The position numbers were made by a program, and so were the translations under genes. Shown here piece after piece: positions 16,259 through 24,023 of a DNA stretch of 64,000 nt. Source of the DNA: CAVPDE01 sp963702565 (lineage in GTDB: Bacteria; Desulfobacterota; DSM-4660; Desulfatiglandales; HGW-15); contig CAVPDE010000030.1 in assembly GCA_963702565.1 (NCBI GenBank), positions 124,001-188,000 of the forward strand, in the 5' to 3' direction. Each line of letters begins with the position of its first letter. Position 1 is the first letter of the stretch. The notes under the pieces were generated by a model. It did no database searches. It had not been told where the DNA came from and saw nothing but the letters and a program-made list of their open reading frames with translations.

Positions 16259-18721
16259 ATGGCTCAGAGAATTTTGGAACTTCCATTCAGCGAACTGCGG
16301 GGTTATGTGGATGCAGCCTCTCTGCCCTTTGATCACACGGGCTTGCTGGAGAAACCGCAGGAAAAGATCCTCGGGCAAGAGAGAGCGAGCGATGCCATCA
16401 AGTTCGGAATGGGAATGAAGTCAGCAGGCTATCACATTTTCATTGCCGGACCTTCAAAGGCGGGCCTCACTTACGCTGCAAGGACCTACATCGAGGAACA
16501 GGCCAAGCAAGAACCCACTCCGCCGGACTGGTGCTATGTCCACAACTTCAAGGAACCGGATAAGCCGAAGAGCATCCGGTTGTCCGCAGGCAGGGGCAGC
16601 GAACTCAAGAAGGACATGCAGGAACTGATCGAGGTGGTCCAGAAGAGGATTTCTGAAGTCTTTGAAAGTGACGATTACAGCGCAAAAGAGGCTGAGGTGC
16701 ACAAGGCGTTCGAGAGCCATCGTCGAGAGGTCGTCGAGGAGCTCTCAAGCCTGGCCAAAGACGAGGGGTTTATGCTGCAGGTCTCACAGGTGGGTATGAT
16801 GATTATCCCTGCAACCAAGGAAGGCATCCCCATGAGCCAGGAAAAGCTGGGCGAGCTGAGCGAGGAAGAAAAGCTTCAGCTCAGGGAAAAAAGCGAGCGG
16901 CTCCAAGACAGAATGAAAGAAGGGGTCAAGAGGATCCGGGACGCTGAGGCCAGGTTTAAGGAAGCGCATCGTCAACTCGAAAGCGACCTGGCTCTTTCCG
17001 TGGTCACCCAGATCATGGAGCCTTATCTCGACAAGTTCAAGGAAGAATCCTACGTTCTTGAATACCTGAAAACGGTGCAGGCCGACATTCTGGAAAACAT
17101 CGCGGAGTTTCGCAGGAAAGAGGAAGTCCAGCAACCTCAGGTTCCCCAGTTTCAGATGCCGCAAAAGGACGGCATTTTCAGGAAATATGCCGTCAATGTT
17201 TTCATTGACAACTCGGAGACCCAAGGCGCACCGGTGCTCATTGAATCCAACCCTATTTATCCCAATCTTTTTGGGACCATTGAGCGGCAGGTCTGGTTTG
17301 GGGCTCTGGTCACGGATTTCACCATGGTGAAACCGGGGGTGCTCCACAAAGCGAACGGGGGCTACCTGATTATGAAGGCTCTCGATCTTCTGAAGTACTG
17401 GCTTTCGTGGGAAGCGCTCAAAAGAGCTCTCAGGGATGAGGAAATCCGTATCGAGGACCTTGGGGAACTCTATGGCCTTTTCAGCACGCGAACCATCCGA
17501 CCGGAGCCGATTCCGCTTGATATCAAAATCGTCCTCACCGGCGATCCCTATCTTTTTGAGCTTCTTCATGTCTACGACGACCGCTTTCCAAAGCTTTTCA
17601 AAGTGAAAGCTCACATGGATGACCGCGTGGACCGCAAGCAGGAGACCATGGTGCAGTCCGCGCAAATGATCGGGAGCCTGTGCCGGGAGCAGAACCTGAG
17701 ACATCTGGATCGGACAGGAGTGGCGAGGGTTCTGGAATACAGCATGGAGCGAACAGAGGACAGGGAAAAACTGACTCTGGAACTCGGCGACATCAGTGAC
17801 CTGATCAAAGAGGCGAACTACTACGCCGGCCTAGAGCAGTCCGAGTTCATCCGAAGAGATCATGTTGAGAAAGCCATTGGGAAGCGACTCTTGCGCTCCA
17901 ACCTGTTGGAAGAGAGAATCAGGGAGCTCGTGGAAAAGGATATTTTCTGGGTGGAAACCGACGGCGCCAAGGTGGGCCAGATCAACGGGCTGTCGATTCT
18001 CTGGACAGGCGATCACGAATTCGGCAAACCGAACCGCATCACGGCTACTGTTTCGGTGGGAAGGGAAGGGGTGGTGGCCATTGAGCGGGAATCCAAAATG
18101 AGCGGCAATCTTCACACCAAAGGAGTGATGATTCTCACGAGTTTCCTGAAGGAGCGCTTTGCTCACAACAAACCCCTTTCTTTGTCCGCAACCCTTACCT
18201 TTGAGCAGAGCTACGGGATGGTAGAAGGGGACAGCGCCTCGAGCACCGAGCTCTACGCGCTGCTGAGCGCCCTGGGAGGAGTTCCCATTCAGCAGGGGAT
18301 CGCGGTGACCGGTTCGGTCAGTCAAAAAGGGGAGATTCAGCCCGTGGGAGGGGTGACCAGGAAGATTGAAGCTTTTTTCGATATCTGCAGGTATAAAGGA
18401 CTCAGCGGCCGTCAGGGAGTGATGATTCCCGCGAAGAACACCCGGAACCTGATGCTCAAGCAAGACGTCATCGACGCGGTGAAGGAGGGGAAGTTCCACA
18501 TCTGGGCGATTTCTACGATCGAAGAGGGGGTTGAAATTCTCACGGGCATGGAAGCAGGAACCCTTCAGCCCGATGGGATCTACCCGGAAGGAACTCTTTC
18601 CAGGAAGGTGGATGATCGTCTCGTGGAGATTGGGGAGATCGTGAGGAAGTTCGGCAAAGAGTCCGAGGAAGGATCGAGGGAAACGCATGGCAGAGAACGA
18701 TCAGATGGTCTTGATTCGTGA
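16259..18721 (+). CDS. Lon-like ATP-dependent protease (AAA_32 type)
   Basis: An 820-residue protease of the bacterial Lon-like group that lacks the LAN substrate-binding domain of classic Lon. The N-terminal ATPase region includes GMKSAGYHIFIAGPSKAGLT, a P-loop-like segment, and a long coiled-coil insertion (about 120-260). The C-terminal Lon peptidase domain has Ser661 in EGDSASSTELYALL and Lys702 in GGVTRKIEAFF as the catalytic dyad. It degrades cytosolic proteins. GGGGAGGAA precedes the ATG. Its end overlaps the next gene by 35 bases, giving an operon with a bifunctional nuclease and a CULT protein. Confidence 0.9.
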   Translation: MAQRILELPFSELRGYVDAASLPFDHTGLLEKPQEKILGQERASDAIKFGMGMKSAGYHIFIAGPSKAGLTYAARTYIEEQAKQEPTPPDWCYVHNFKEPDKPKSIRLSAGRGSELKKDMQELIEVVQKRISEVFESDDYSAKEAEVHKAFESHRREVVEELSSLAKDEGFMLQVSQVGMMIIPATKEGIPMSQEKLGELSEEEKLQLREKSERLQDRMKEGVKRIRDAEARFKEAHRQLESDLALSVVTQIMEPYLDKFKEESYVLEYLKTVQADILENIAEFRRKEEVQQPQVPQFQMPQKDGIFRKYAVNVFIDNSETQGAPVLIESNPIYPNLFGTIERQVWFGALVTDFTMVKPGVLHKANGGYLIMKALDLLKYWLSWEALKRALRDEEIRIEDLGELYGLFSTRTIRPEPIPLDIKIVLTGDPYLFELLHVYDDRFPKLFKVKAHMDDRVDRKQETMVQSAQMIGSLCREQNLRHLDRTGVARVLEYSMERTEDREKLTLELGDISDLIKEANYYAGLEQSEFIRRDHVEKAIGKRLLRSNLLEERIRELVEKDIFWVETDGAKVGQINGLSILWTGDHEFGKPNRITATVSVGREGVVAIERESKMSGNLHTKGVMILTSFLKERFAHNKPLSLSATLTFEQSYGMVEGDSASSTELYALLSALGGVPIQQGIAVTGSVSQKGEIQPVGGVTRKIEAFFDICRYKGLSGRQGVMIPAKNTRNLMLKQDVIDAVKEGKFHIWAISTIEEGVEILTGMEAGTLQPDGIYPEGTLSRKVDDRLVEIGEIVRKFGKESEEGSRETHGRERSDGLDS

Positions 18722-19145
18722 AGTGCATATCGAATCCGATCCCAACAGGGGGAACATGGTCATTCTGAAGGAGCGGCCTGAAGACGACCGCTTTTTTCTC
18801 ATGTTCGTGGGGGATTCGGAATTCACGGCTATCGCCAAGGAAAAAGGACTGGTGGAGCCCAAGCGTCCGCTGACGCATGACTTGTATTTGAGCATCCTCC
18901 AGCAGCTTCAAATCGAGTTCCTGCGTGTGGAGATCCATGAAATGCGGGAGGAGACCTACCACGCCAGCGTGTTCTTCAAGGGGGACGGGACGGAGTTGAC
19001 TGTCGACAGCCGCCCGAGCGATGCGGTAGCCCTTGCCCTCAATCGGAAGATTCCTGTTCTCGTCAAACAGAGCCTCTTCAGGAGAAAACCTACGCCGGAA
19101 GAGATCAAGGAGTTTGAGGGGCTTGTCAAAACGGTCAAGTTCTGA
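18687..19145 (+). CDS. bifunctional nuclease family protein (DUF151)
   Basis: A 152-residue BFN/DUF151 protein. The conserved core includes TAIAKEKGL, RPLTHDLYLSILQQL, and TVDSRPSDAVALALNRKIPV, the family's strongest motif. It has a short C-terminal tail rich in Lys and Glu. Plant relatives have DNase and RNase activity; the bacterial role is poorly known. The start codon lies inside the end of the Lon-like gene, so the two are coupled. The CULT gene begins 20 bases after its stop. Confidence 0.88.
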   Translation: MAENDQMVLIREVHIESDPNRGNMVILKERPEDDRFFLMFVGDSEFTAIAKEKGLVEPKRPLTHDLYLSILQQLQIEFLRVEIHEMREETYHASVFFKGDGTELTVDSRPSDAVALALNRKIPVLVKQSLFRRKPTPEEIKEFEGLVKTVKF

Positions 19146-19165
19146 TTTTGCGCGAAGGAGGGGGC

Positions 19166-19525
19166 GTGTACCATCACGCGACCAACGGAGCCGGGGGGAA
19201 CGGAGCCAAGGCGTTTCAGTGCAGCGCCTGTGGCAGCTTGATCACGCATTCCGACCGCCTTCTCGTTTTTGGAGGGACCAGCCGACATCTTTTTGTCAAT
19301 CCTGCAGGAGTGGAATGCGATTTTCACACTTTTGCGTCGTGCCAGGGCGCGATAGCCTTTGGAGAGCCTACCGAGGAGCACAGCTGGTTTTCGGGATATG
19401 CGTGGCGCATGGCCTTCTGCAGACATTGCGGACAGCACCTGGGCTGGTTCTACGAAGGGGTGACCTCCTCTAGGCGACCGCGGGGGTTCTGGGGACTCCT
19501 GGTCTCTCGTATCGTCACTCCGTAG
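19166..19525 (+). CDS. stand-alone CULT-domain protein (cereblon-type ligand-binding domain)
   Basis: A 119-residue single-domain protein. Cys19-Cys22 and Cys85-Cys88 form a two-pair zinc site (CSAC...CRHC). Trp74, Trp80 and Trp94 have the spacing 6 and 14, the same as the aromatic cage that binds uracil and thalidomide-type imides in the bacterial CULT protein MsCI4 (Trp79, 85, 99) and in human cereblon. I chose GTG 19166 because AAGGAGG sits four to five bases before it; a TTG at 19148 would add six residues. It closes an operon with a Lon-like protease and a DUF151 nuclease. The natural ligand is unknown. Confidence 0.85.
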   Translation: MYHHATNGAGGNGAKAFQCSACGSLITHSDRLLVFGGTSRHLFVNPAGVECDFHTFASCQGAIAFGEPTEEHSWFSGYAWRMAFCRHCGQHLGWFYEGVTSSRRPRGFWGLLVSRIVTP

Positions 19526-19599
19526 AAAGCGGATAAGCTTTTCCTGTATCGCGCAAGAAGAAACAGGCAAAGGGATGTGCCCGGGACTGGGCGCACGGT

Positions 19600-21084
19600 T
19601 CAAACGGATCCCCTGGAGGATGCTCCTTTCAGCTGCAGAGACTTGGGTGAGGGTTGTTGGAGCAGGAAGCTTGCCGGCTGAATGCCGCGGCTGGCGGCAT
19701 TGAGACTTTTGACCACGTTTCTGCGCGGGGAGCCGGTTTGAGGGTCTCTTTCCGATAGATCGATCACCTCGCCCCGTGTATAGGGCCCGTTGCCCTGCTT
19801 TTGCAGCAACACAACCCTGGGCAAATGACCTCCCGACCCCATCGGGTAATCGGAGACGATCCCCATTTCCCCTGTGTCCAATTCCAGCAGGCTGCCCACC
19901 GGATAGGTTCCCATCATGATGGCGAAGACCTTTAAGAGTACGGGGTCGAAGTCTTTTCCCGCGCTTTTCATCATGAATCCGATCGCCTGATCGGGGCTCA
20001 TGTAGGAGCTGCGGTAAGCGCGAGGAGACGTGATGGCGTCGTAGACATCCGCAATTTGAAGGATCCTGCCGAAAAGGCTCACCTTGCTTTTGAAAAGCAC
20101 ATGGGGATACCCCGAGAGGTCATACTTGATGTGGTGCTCGAAGGGGGCCAGGATGATCTTGGATTTCAGATCATGAGAGGCGTGGAGTCTCAAAATCTGC
20201 CTGACGCTTGCCATGGGGTGGTTTTGCATCTGCTGCCATTCGCCTTGCGTCAGATGTCCGGGCTTGCTGAGGATTTCGTGGGGAACTTCCACTTTTCCGA
20301 GATCGTGAAAAAGGCCGCAAATCCCAAGATGTTCGAGGGAGGTGCGTGAAAACCCGATGCGGCTTCCGAGGCACAGGGACAGAACGGCAACATTCACCGA
20401 ATGGGAATAGGTGTAATCGTCGTAATCTTTGATCGTGCTCAGGCACAAGAACAGGGATTCGTCCTGCGAAAGGCAATCGACCATGTTCTGCACCATTCGC
20501 TTGGCCTTGCGAATCCCTGCATGGCCCTGAACGGATACCCGCTGAACCACGTCTTTGACGGACGTCAGAGCATGAAAGTAGGTGTTGCGGGCTTTTTCCC
20601 TCAAGTCCTTTTCGCTGCCTCTCTGAACCTCCAGTCCTTTCAGAATTCGGAGCCAAGGCCACCTGGCCACGTCCAACTGTTTTTCCAGCCATGAGGCGGG
20701 CGCGGCTTTTTCCACAGACCGGATCAGGATTCTTGTAAAAGCGACGATCTCTTCCAAAGGGGCGTCACTGAGCTGGGGGCTGAAAACCATGCCCTGGAGT
20801 GCGCGGCGGTTGAAAAAATCCAGCATGGCATGGATGATTCTGACCAGTTCCTTGCGGTAGTGGAGTCTCTCCATCTGAACAAAAAATCGACCTTCGGAGA
20901 TCCAGAGCTTCAGGTCGCTGTCCTGCTTCAGCCTGGAGATCGTTTCCCGAAACCGTTCCGCGCACACCTTGACGAGTTGGTTGTTGTCCTGATGGATCCT
21001 CACCGCCTGAATCAGGCGGTAGAGGTTCTGAAACAAGGTCTCCTCCCAGGTTGTGACTTCGACCGGTTTGGCGGGTAGGGTCAC
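19600..21084 (-). CDS. HD-GYP domain protein with N-terminal helical sensor-like region
   Basis: A 494-residue protein. The first 200 residues are helical and hold no known catalytic motif. The HD-GYP domain follows with His228 (YSHSVNV), His260-Asp261 (LFHDLGK), His289 (NHPMAS), the pair His317-His318 and GYP at 325-327. Such domains hydrolyse cyclic di-GMP or related dinucleotides. The usual DGSGYP reads DLSGYP. A C-terminal tail ends in a Ser/Gln-rich stretch. The start overlaps the end of the HEAT gene by ATGA, so both belong to one operon. The pair recurs at 61076-63999, where the HD residues fall at the same numbers. Confidence 0.85.
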   Translation of the reverse strand: MTLPAKPVEVTTWEETLFQNLYRLIQAVRIHQDNNQLVKVCAERFRETISRLKQDSDLKLWISEGRFFVQMERLHYRKELVRIIHAMLDFFNRRALQGMVFSPQLSDAPLEEIVAFTRILIRSVEKAAPASWLEKQLDVARWPWLRILKGLEVQRGSEKDLREKARNTYFHALTSVKDVVQRVSVQGHAGIRKAKRMVQNMVDCLSQDESLFLCLSTIKDYDDYTYSHSVNVAVLSLCLGSRIGFSRTSLEHLGICGLFHDLGKVEVPHEILSKPGHLTQGEWQQMQNHPMASVRQILRLHASHDLKSKIILAPFEHHIKYDLSGYPHVLFKSKVSLFGRILQIADVYDAITSPRAYRSSYMSPDQAIGFMMKSAGKDFDPVLLKVFAIMMGTYPVGSLLELDTGEMGIVSDYPMGSGGHLPRVVLLQKQGNGPYTRGEVIDLSERDPQTGSPRRNVVKSLNAASRGIQPASFLLQQPSPKSLQLKGASSRGSV

Positions 21085-22796
21085 GGCTCTTCTCCCTCGC
21101 TCTGATAAACGGCTTGCACAGCGCTTCGAACCGCCGGGAAAGGGCTCTTAGCGGCTTCTTCGAGAACCTGCAAGGACTGTTCTGTCCCGAACTCGGCCAA
21201 GGCCATGGCGGCACCTTGGCGCAGAGCAGAAGGGCGAAATCGGGAAATCCATCCTCCTTTGAGCAGTGTCTCCTGGAGAAAAGGTAGGGAACGCTCTGTG
21301 CCGCACTTGCCGAGGGCTTTGAAACAGGCGATCAGTTCTCCGGAATTATCCCCATTGATCTTACCGTCCCTGATGTGTTTAGAAAGCAGTCCTTCCGCGG
21401 TTTCACTCTTGCGAGTGCCCAGATACTTGATGGCGAGTCGGCGGATAAGAGTGCTCTCGTCCCCAAGAAGAAAGCTCATTTTTTCGGGGGTCCACAGCTC
21501 GCGCTGGATAGCGGCTTTGAAGACTTCCAGACGAACCCTCTCGGAGGGATGACGCGCTAAATTGAAAAGCATTTGGCCGGATTTTTTCCCGTCTATGCGA
21601 CTGAGCAAGGGTGCGAGGCGAAACACCAGAGATTCCTCAGCGGCGTTCAAGAGTTGTTCCATGGGCCGGATGTCCCGTGAGGCAAGGGAGACCAGCACTT
21701 CAGACAACATTTCACCCTCAGGACCTGAACTCTCGACGAGAAGGGGGCCTAGGCCGAGAATGGCGACAGGCGGCAGAAGACCCAGCACTCTCCTGGCGCT
21801 CTTGATCTGGGCTGCACTCAGGGCAGGCAAAATCTCCTTGAGACACTCCAGAAAGTCGGGTTGCCCTATGGTGCTGAAAAAATCATGAACCCTGGAAAGC
21901 GCCCAGGGTCTCGATTCCTCGCTGAGTTTGCGGATCTGGTGCAAGGTCTGCAGGATCCGAAAAGCGATATCAAAATCCTTTCTCTTGAGCGCGGCTGTGA
22001 ACTCCTCCAGCATGTACTCGATGATGTAAACGAAGAACTCCTCGTCCTGCTGGTCCTTGAGAATGTCGCCCATCATGTCCATGATCTCTTGGGTGGCATC
22101 GCGCTCCTCCTCGGAGCGCACCATCTCCTCGATATGATCCGCGTCTTCCGCAGTCAGTTGAAGCGCCATGGGAGTGATGGGTTTAAACTCGATCTGTTTT
22201 GCAACCTCGGCAAGAGAGCTCTCTGCAGAGGATTGATTTTCATTGGGACTCTGCGCCTGGAGGGATGGATCGGGCAGTTCAGGGATTTGAAATTCCCCGG
22301 AATCGGGAATCAAGGGCTGTTTTCCTTGTTCAATTTCCAGGATGTTGTCTGCGGCGACATAGTAAAGGTGAGGGAGCCGGGCTTCCCAGAGGGCCGTCAC
22401 AATATCCCCTTCAGCGGTGGTTGCCAGGCTTTTGTACCGATCAATCGTTCTCACCAGAAAGCTGGTCTCTTCCGGTTCAATTCCTTTCATAAAGACCAGC
22501 TCCAGCATTCCGTCCCTGAACAGGGCAAAGGACAGATCCCCATCCTTGGAGGTGCCTTTATGCACGGTTTCCCCTTCATAGAGGAGCCGGTCGCTGCGGA
22601 CTTCGAGAACCAGGGTGCCGAACTTCGTCAAAAAAGCCTCGATGTCGCCGTGGAGGCGAACGATGCTTTTTTGGCAGTAGACATGGTCTTCGGCGTAAAG
22701 GGTGAACATCTTAAGAGCAAGCTGCAATGAAGTGATGACCGCGTTGACAGCGGCGACTGCGCTCTTGGCTTGATCTTGGGCAGGGGTGAGAGTCAT
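21081..22796 (-). CDS. HEAT-repeat protein partnered with HD-GYP protein
   Basis: A 571-residue all-helical protein. Residues 1-150 resemble the N-terminal region of the HD proteins: a LYAEDHVY segment, RSDRLLYEGE, LFRDGMLELVFMKGI and an EE-containing FLVRTI. An acidic linker follows with QEIMDMMGDILKDQQDEE. The C-terminal part (about 330-570) is made of HEAT-like repeats such as VRLEVFKAAIQ and LIRRLAIKYLGTRKS. It is probably a scaffold, and the shared N-terminal module may recognise the same partner as the HD-GYP protein. Promoter and leader are described at 22797-23037. Confidence 0.75.
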   Translation of the reverse strand: MTLTPAQDQAKSAVAAVNAVITSLQLALKMFTLYAEDHVYCQKSIVRLHGDIEAFLTKFGTLVLEVRSDRLLYEGETVHKGTSKDGDLSFALFRDGMLELVFMKGIEPEETSFLVRTIDRYKSLATTAEGDIVTALWEARLPHLYYVAADNILEIEQGKQPLIPDSGEFQIPELPDPSLQAQSPNENQSSAESSLAEVAKQIEFKPITPMALQLTAEDADHIEEMVRSEEERDATQEIMDMMGDILKDQQDEEFFVYIIEYMLEEFTAALKRKDFDIAFRILQTLHQIRKLSEESRPWALSRVHDFFSTIGQPDFLECLKEILPALSAAQIKSARRVLGLLPPVAILGLGPLLVESSGPEGEMLSEVLVSLASRDIRPMEQLLNAAEESLVFRLAPLLSRIDGKKSGQMLFNLARHPSERVRLEVFKAAIQRELWTPEKMSFLLGDESTLIRRLAIKYLGTRKSETAEGLLSKHIRDGKINGDNSGELIACFKALGKCGTERSLPFLQETLLKGGWISRFRPSALRQGAAMALAEFGTEQSLQVLEEAAKSPFPAVRSAVQAVYQSEGEEP

Positions 22797-23001
22797 AGGT
22801 CACTTCAAGATCTCGGCATACAGCCACTCGATCCTCGTCAAATTCGAGACCTTGATTGTTTTCCTCCAGGTCATGCGTGCGCCAGCGGTGAGCAGGGCAG
22901 ACACCGGAGAATTCCCGACGGCTTCGACACGCCGAGCAACTAAAATATCGGCTGCACGGCCGGCGGTGCTTCCGCATGCACTCGCATAAGTCCCACAAAT
23001 T
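22797..23001 (-). promoter_or_regulatory. about 205-nt structured 5' leader of the HEAT/HD-GYP operon
   Basis: Transcription from the promoter at 23009-23037 would start near 23001, leaving about 205 bases before the ATG at 22796. The leader has local hairpins: GTGC...GCAC, and GCCGA...TCGGC with a 12-base loop. A 24-codon frame (22800-22874) ends four bases before the operon start, but it has no clear ribosome site. I do not match it to a known riboswitch; in particular the c-di-GMP GEMM core words are absent. Confidence 0.4.
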
Positions 23002-23008
23002 ATGATTG

Positions 23009-23037
23009 ATTATATTTAAATTTAGCTTGAATGTCAA
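23009..23037 (-). promoter_or_regulatory. consensus sigma-70 promoter of the HEAT/HD-GYP operon
   Basis: On the minus strand TTGACA (23037-23032) and TATAAT (23014-23009) are separated by exactly 17 bases. Both hexamers match the sigma-70 consensus at all positions. Confidence 0.8.
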
Positions 23038-23157
23038 TAACTAAGGCTATTTCGCGGAAATAGCGGCGCGCTGTATCAAGCACCTGGAGAAACATCCTGA
23101 AAAGACCGATGCAAAGATCAGGATGTGAGGCGATCTGAAAAGAGAGCAAGCTAGTGT

Positions 23158-23302
23158 AGTGTCTCAACCATCGCTTGTCATCTCGACCCCTTCGAGTGCC
23201 TCAGGGTAAACTCCGGGAGAGATCCCAATAACCTTTAAGCAACCCAAGATTTCTCGCGTTCGCTCGAAATGACACATCTGTAAAGGGATCACTGAGACAC
23301 TA
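23158..23302. repeat. 145-bp MITE-like element with perfect 10-bp terminal inverted repeats
   Basis: TAGTGTCTCA at 23158-23167 is repeated inverted as TGAGACACTA at 23293-23302. Inside, TGTCATCTCGA and TCGAAATGACA form a second, near-perfect inverted pair. There is no coding capacity. It lies in the 996-base gap between the HEAT operon promoter and the sigma-54 promoter. The inner words TCTCGCG and GCTCGAAATGACA recall widely dispersed bacterial intergenic repeats. Confidence 0.65.
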
Positions 23303-23364
23303 CCCTAGGAAGTGCGCAAAACGCTCCGGCTCGGATGATGGGACTTCAGCGCCGATTTTTTGTC

Positions 23365-23375
23365 TTGTCTGACAA
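23365..23375. promoter_or_regulatory. candidate enhancer-binding-protein site (perfect 11-bp dyad)
   Basis: TTGTCTGACAA is a perfect palindrome about 90 bases upstream of the sigma-54 promoter at 23459. That distance and symmetry suit a sigma-54 activator site. A single short dyad is weak evidence alone. Confidence 0.35.
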
Positions 23376-23458
23376 ATTTTGGCAGTTTTTTCTTGAAGCC
23401 CGTGAAGATCCTTTTTTAGAATATATTGATTTTATTTAAAAAAATGTACATCCCTCAT

Positions 23459-23475
23459 TTGGCAAGGCTCTTGCA
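23459..23475 (+). promoter_or_regulatory. sigma-54 promoter
   Basis: TTGGCAAGGCTCTTGCA has GG at 23461-23462 and GC at 23473-23474 with exactly ten bases between, the -24/-12 signature. TTGG and TTGCA match the extended consensus. Transcription would start near 23486 and run toward the terminator at 23726 and the AsmA gene. Confidence 0.75.
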
Positions 23476-23485
23476 ATATTAAGAG

Positions 23486-23757
23486 GGCGTGTTCGGTTGA
23501 TGGTTCTTTGAGATCTAGATAATAAACTTCTCGGGTGTGCGTGCATCTTTTCTTTCGGGCATCTCCTAAAATAACGAAATCGTGAGATTGGCACCGGGGA
23601 CTATAACGGCACTGTGGGAGGTTTTAAAATAGAGACAAGAAGCAAAGTAGAAAAGGCAACCCATCAGAAGAAACCCTAAAGACCCTGTTGCAACGTTAAC
23701 CATCAGACCAACCCTCCATCCAAGGCAGAGTCCCGAAAAAGGACTCTGTCTTTTTTT
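23486..23757 (+). ncRNA. candidate sigma-54-driven small RNA or attenuated leader
   Basis: A span of about 270 bases lies between the sigma-54 promoter and an intrinsic terminator, with no supported reading frame on the plus strand. It could be a free small RNA or a leader that controls read-through into the AsmA gene 36 bases further on. It contains no known riboswitch core that I recognise. Confidence 0.45.
23726..23757 (+). terminator. intrinsic terminator ahead of the AsmA gene
   Basis: CAGAGTCC (23726-23733) pairs perfectly with GGACTCTG (23741-23748) across a seven-base loop, followed by TC and seven T. It is oriented to stop plus-strand transcription 36 bases before the AsmA start codon. 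Confidence 0.8.
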
Positions 23758-23792
23758 CGGGGCCATCCCATCTCCCTTTGTCCTCTTCAGGT

Positions 23793-24023
23793 ATGAACGA
23801 GCAGCCTTCACGTGATCGTCGTCCGAAAAGATGGAAGTGGATTCTGGGAATCGCTGCCATCGTTGTCTTATTCTTTACCTTCGCCCTCCTCGTCATCCTA
23901 TCAAACCTTGACTTCAACAGGCTCAAACCCCTTCTTATCCAGGTCGTCAAGCAGGAAACAGGAAGGAATCTCGAGATCCGCGGTGCAATGGATCTCAAAC
24001 TGGGCTTGAGACCTCCCTGGTGA
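23793..24023 (+). CDS. AsmA-family protein, N-terminal fragment before a frameshift
   Basis: This frame encodes a charged N-terminus, one membrane anchor (WILGIAAIVVLFFTFALLVI) and the family signature NRLKPLLIQVVKQETGRNLE. It then runs into TGA at 24021. Family members continue RPSLVMDDVSFQN at this point; here the continuation is in another frame that starts at 24020. One base appears to be missing at about 24013, where ACCTCCC would need to be ACCTTCCC. I start at ATG 23793. Treat this and the next entry as one gene. Confidence 0.75.
   Translation: MNEQPSRDRRPKRWKWILGIAAIVVLFFTFALLVILSNLDFNRLKPLLIQVVKQETGRNLEIRGAMDLKLGLRPPW

Noticed and set aside
22800..22874. 24-codon leader peptide before the HEAT gene
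   Set aside because: No ribosome site and no repeated regulatory codons; mentioned only in the leader entry.
22797..23001. GEMM-type cyclic di-GMP riboswitch
   Set aside because: The leader precedes an HD-GYP operon, but the GEMM core words are missing.
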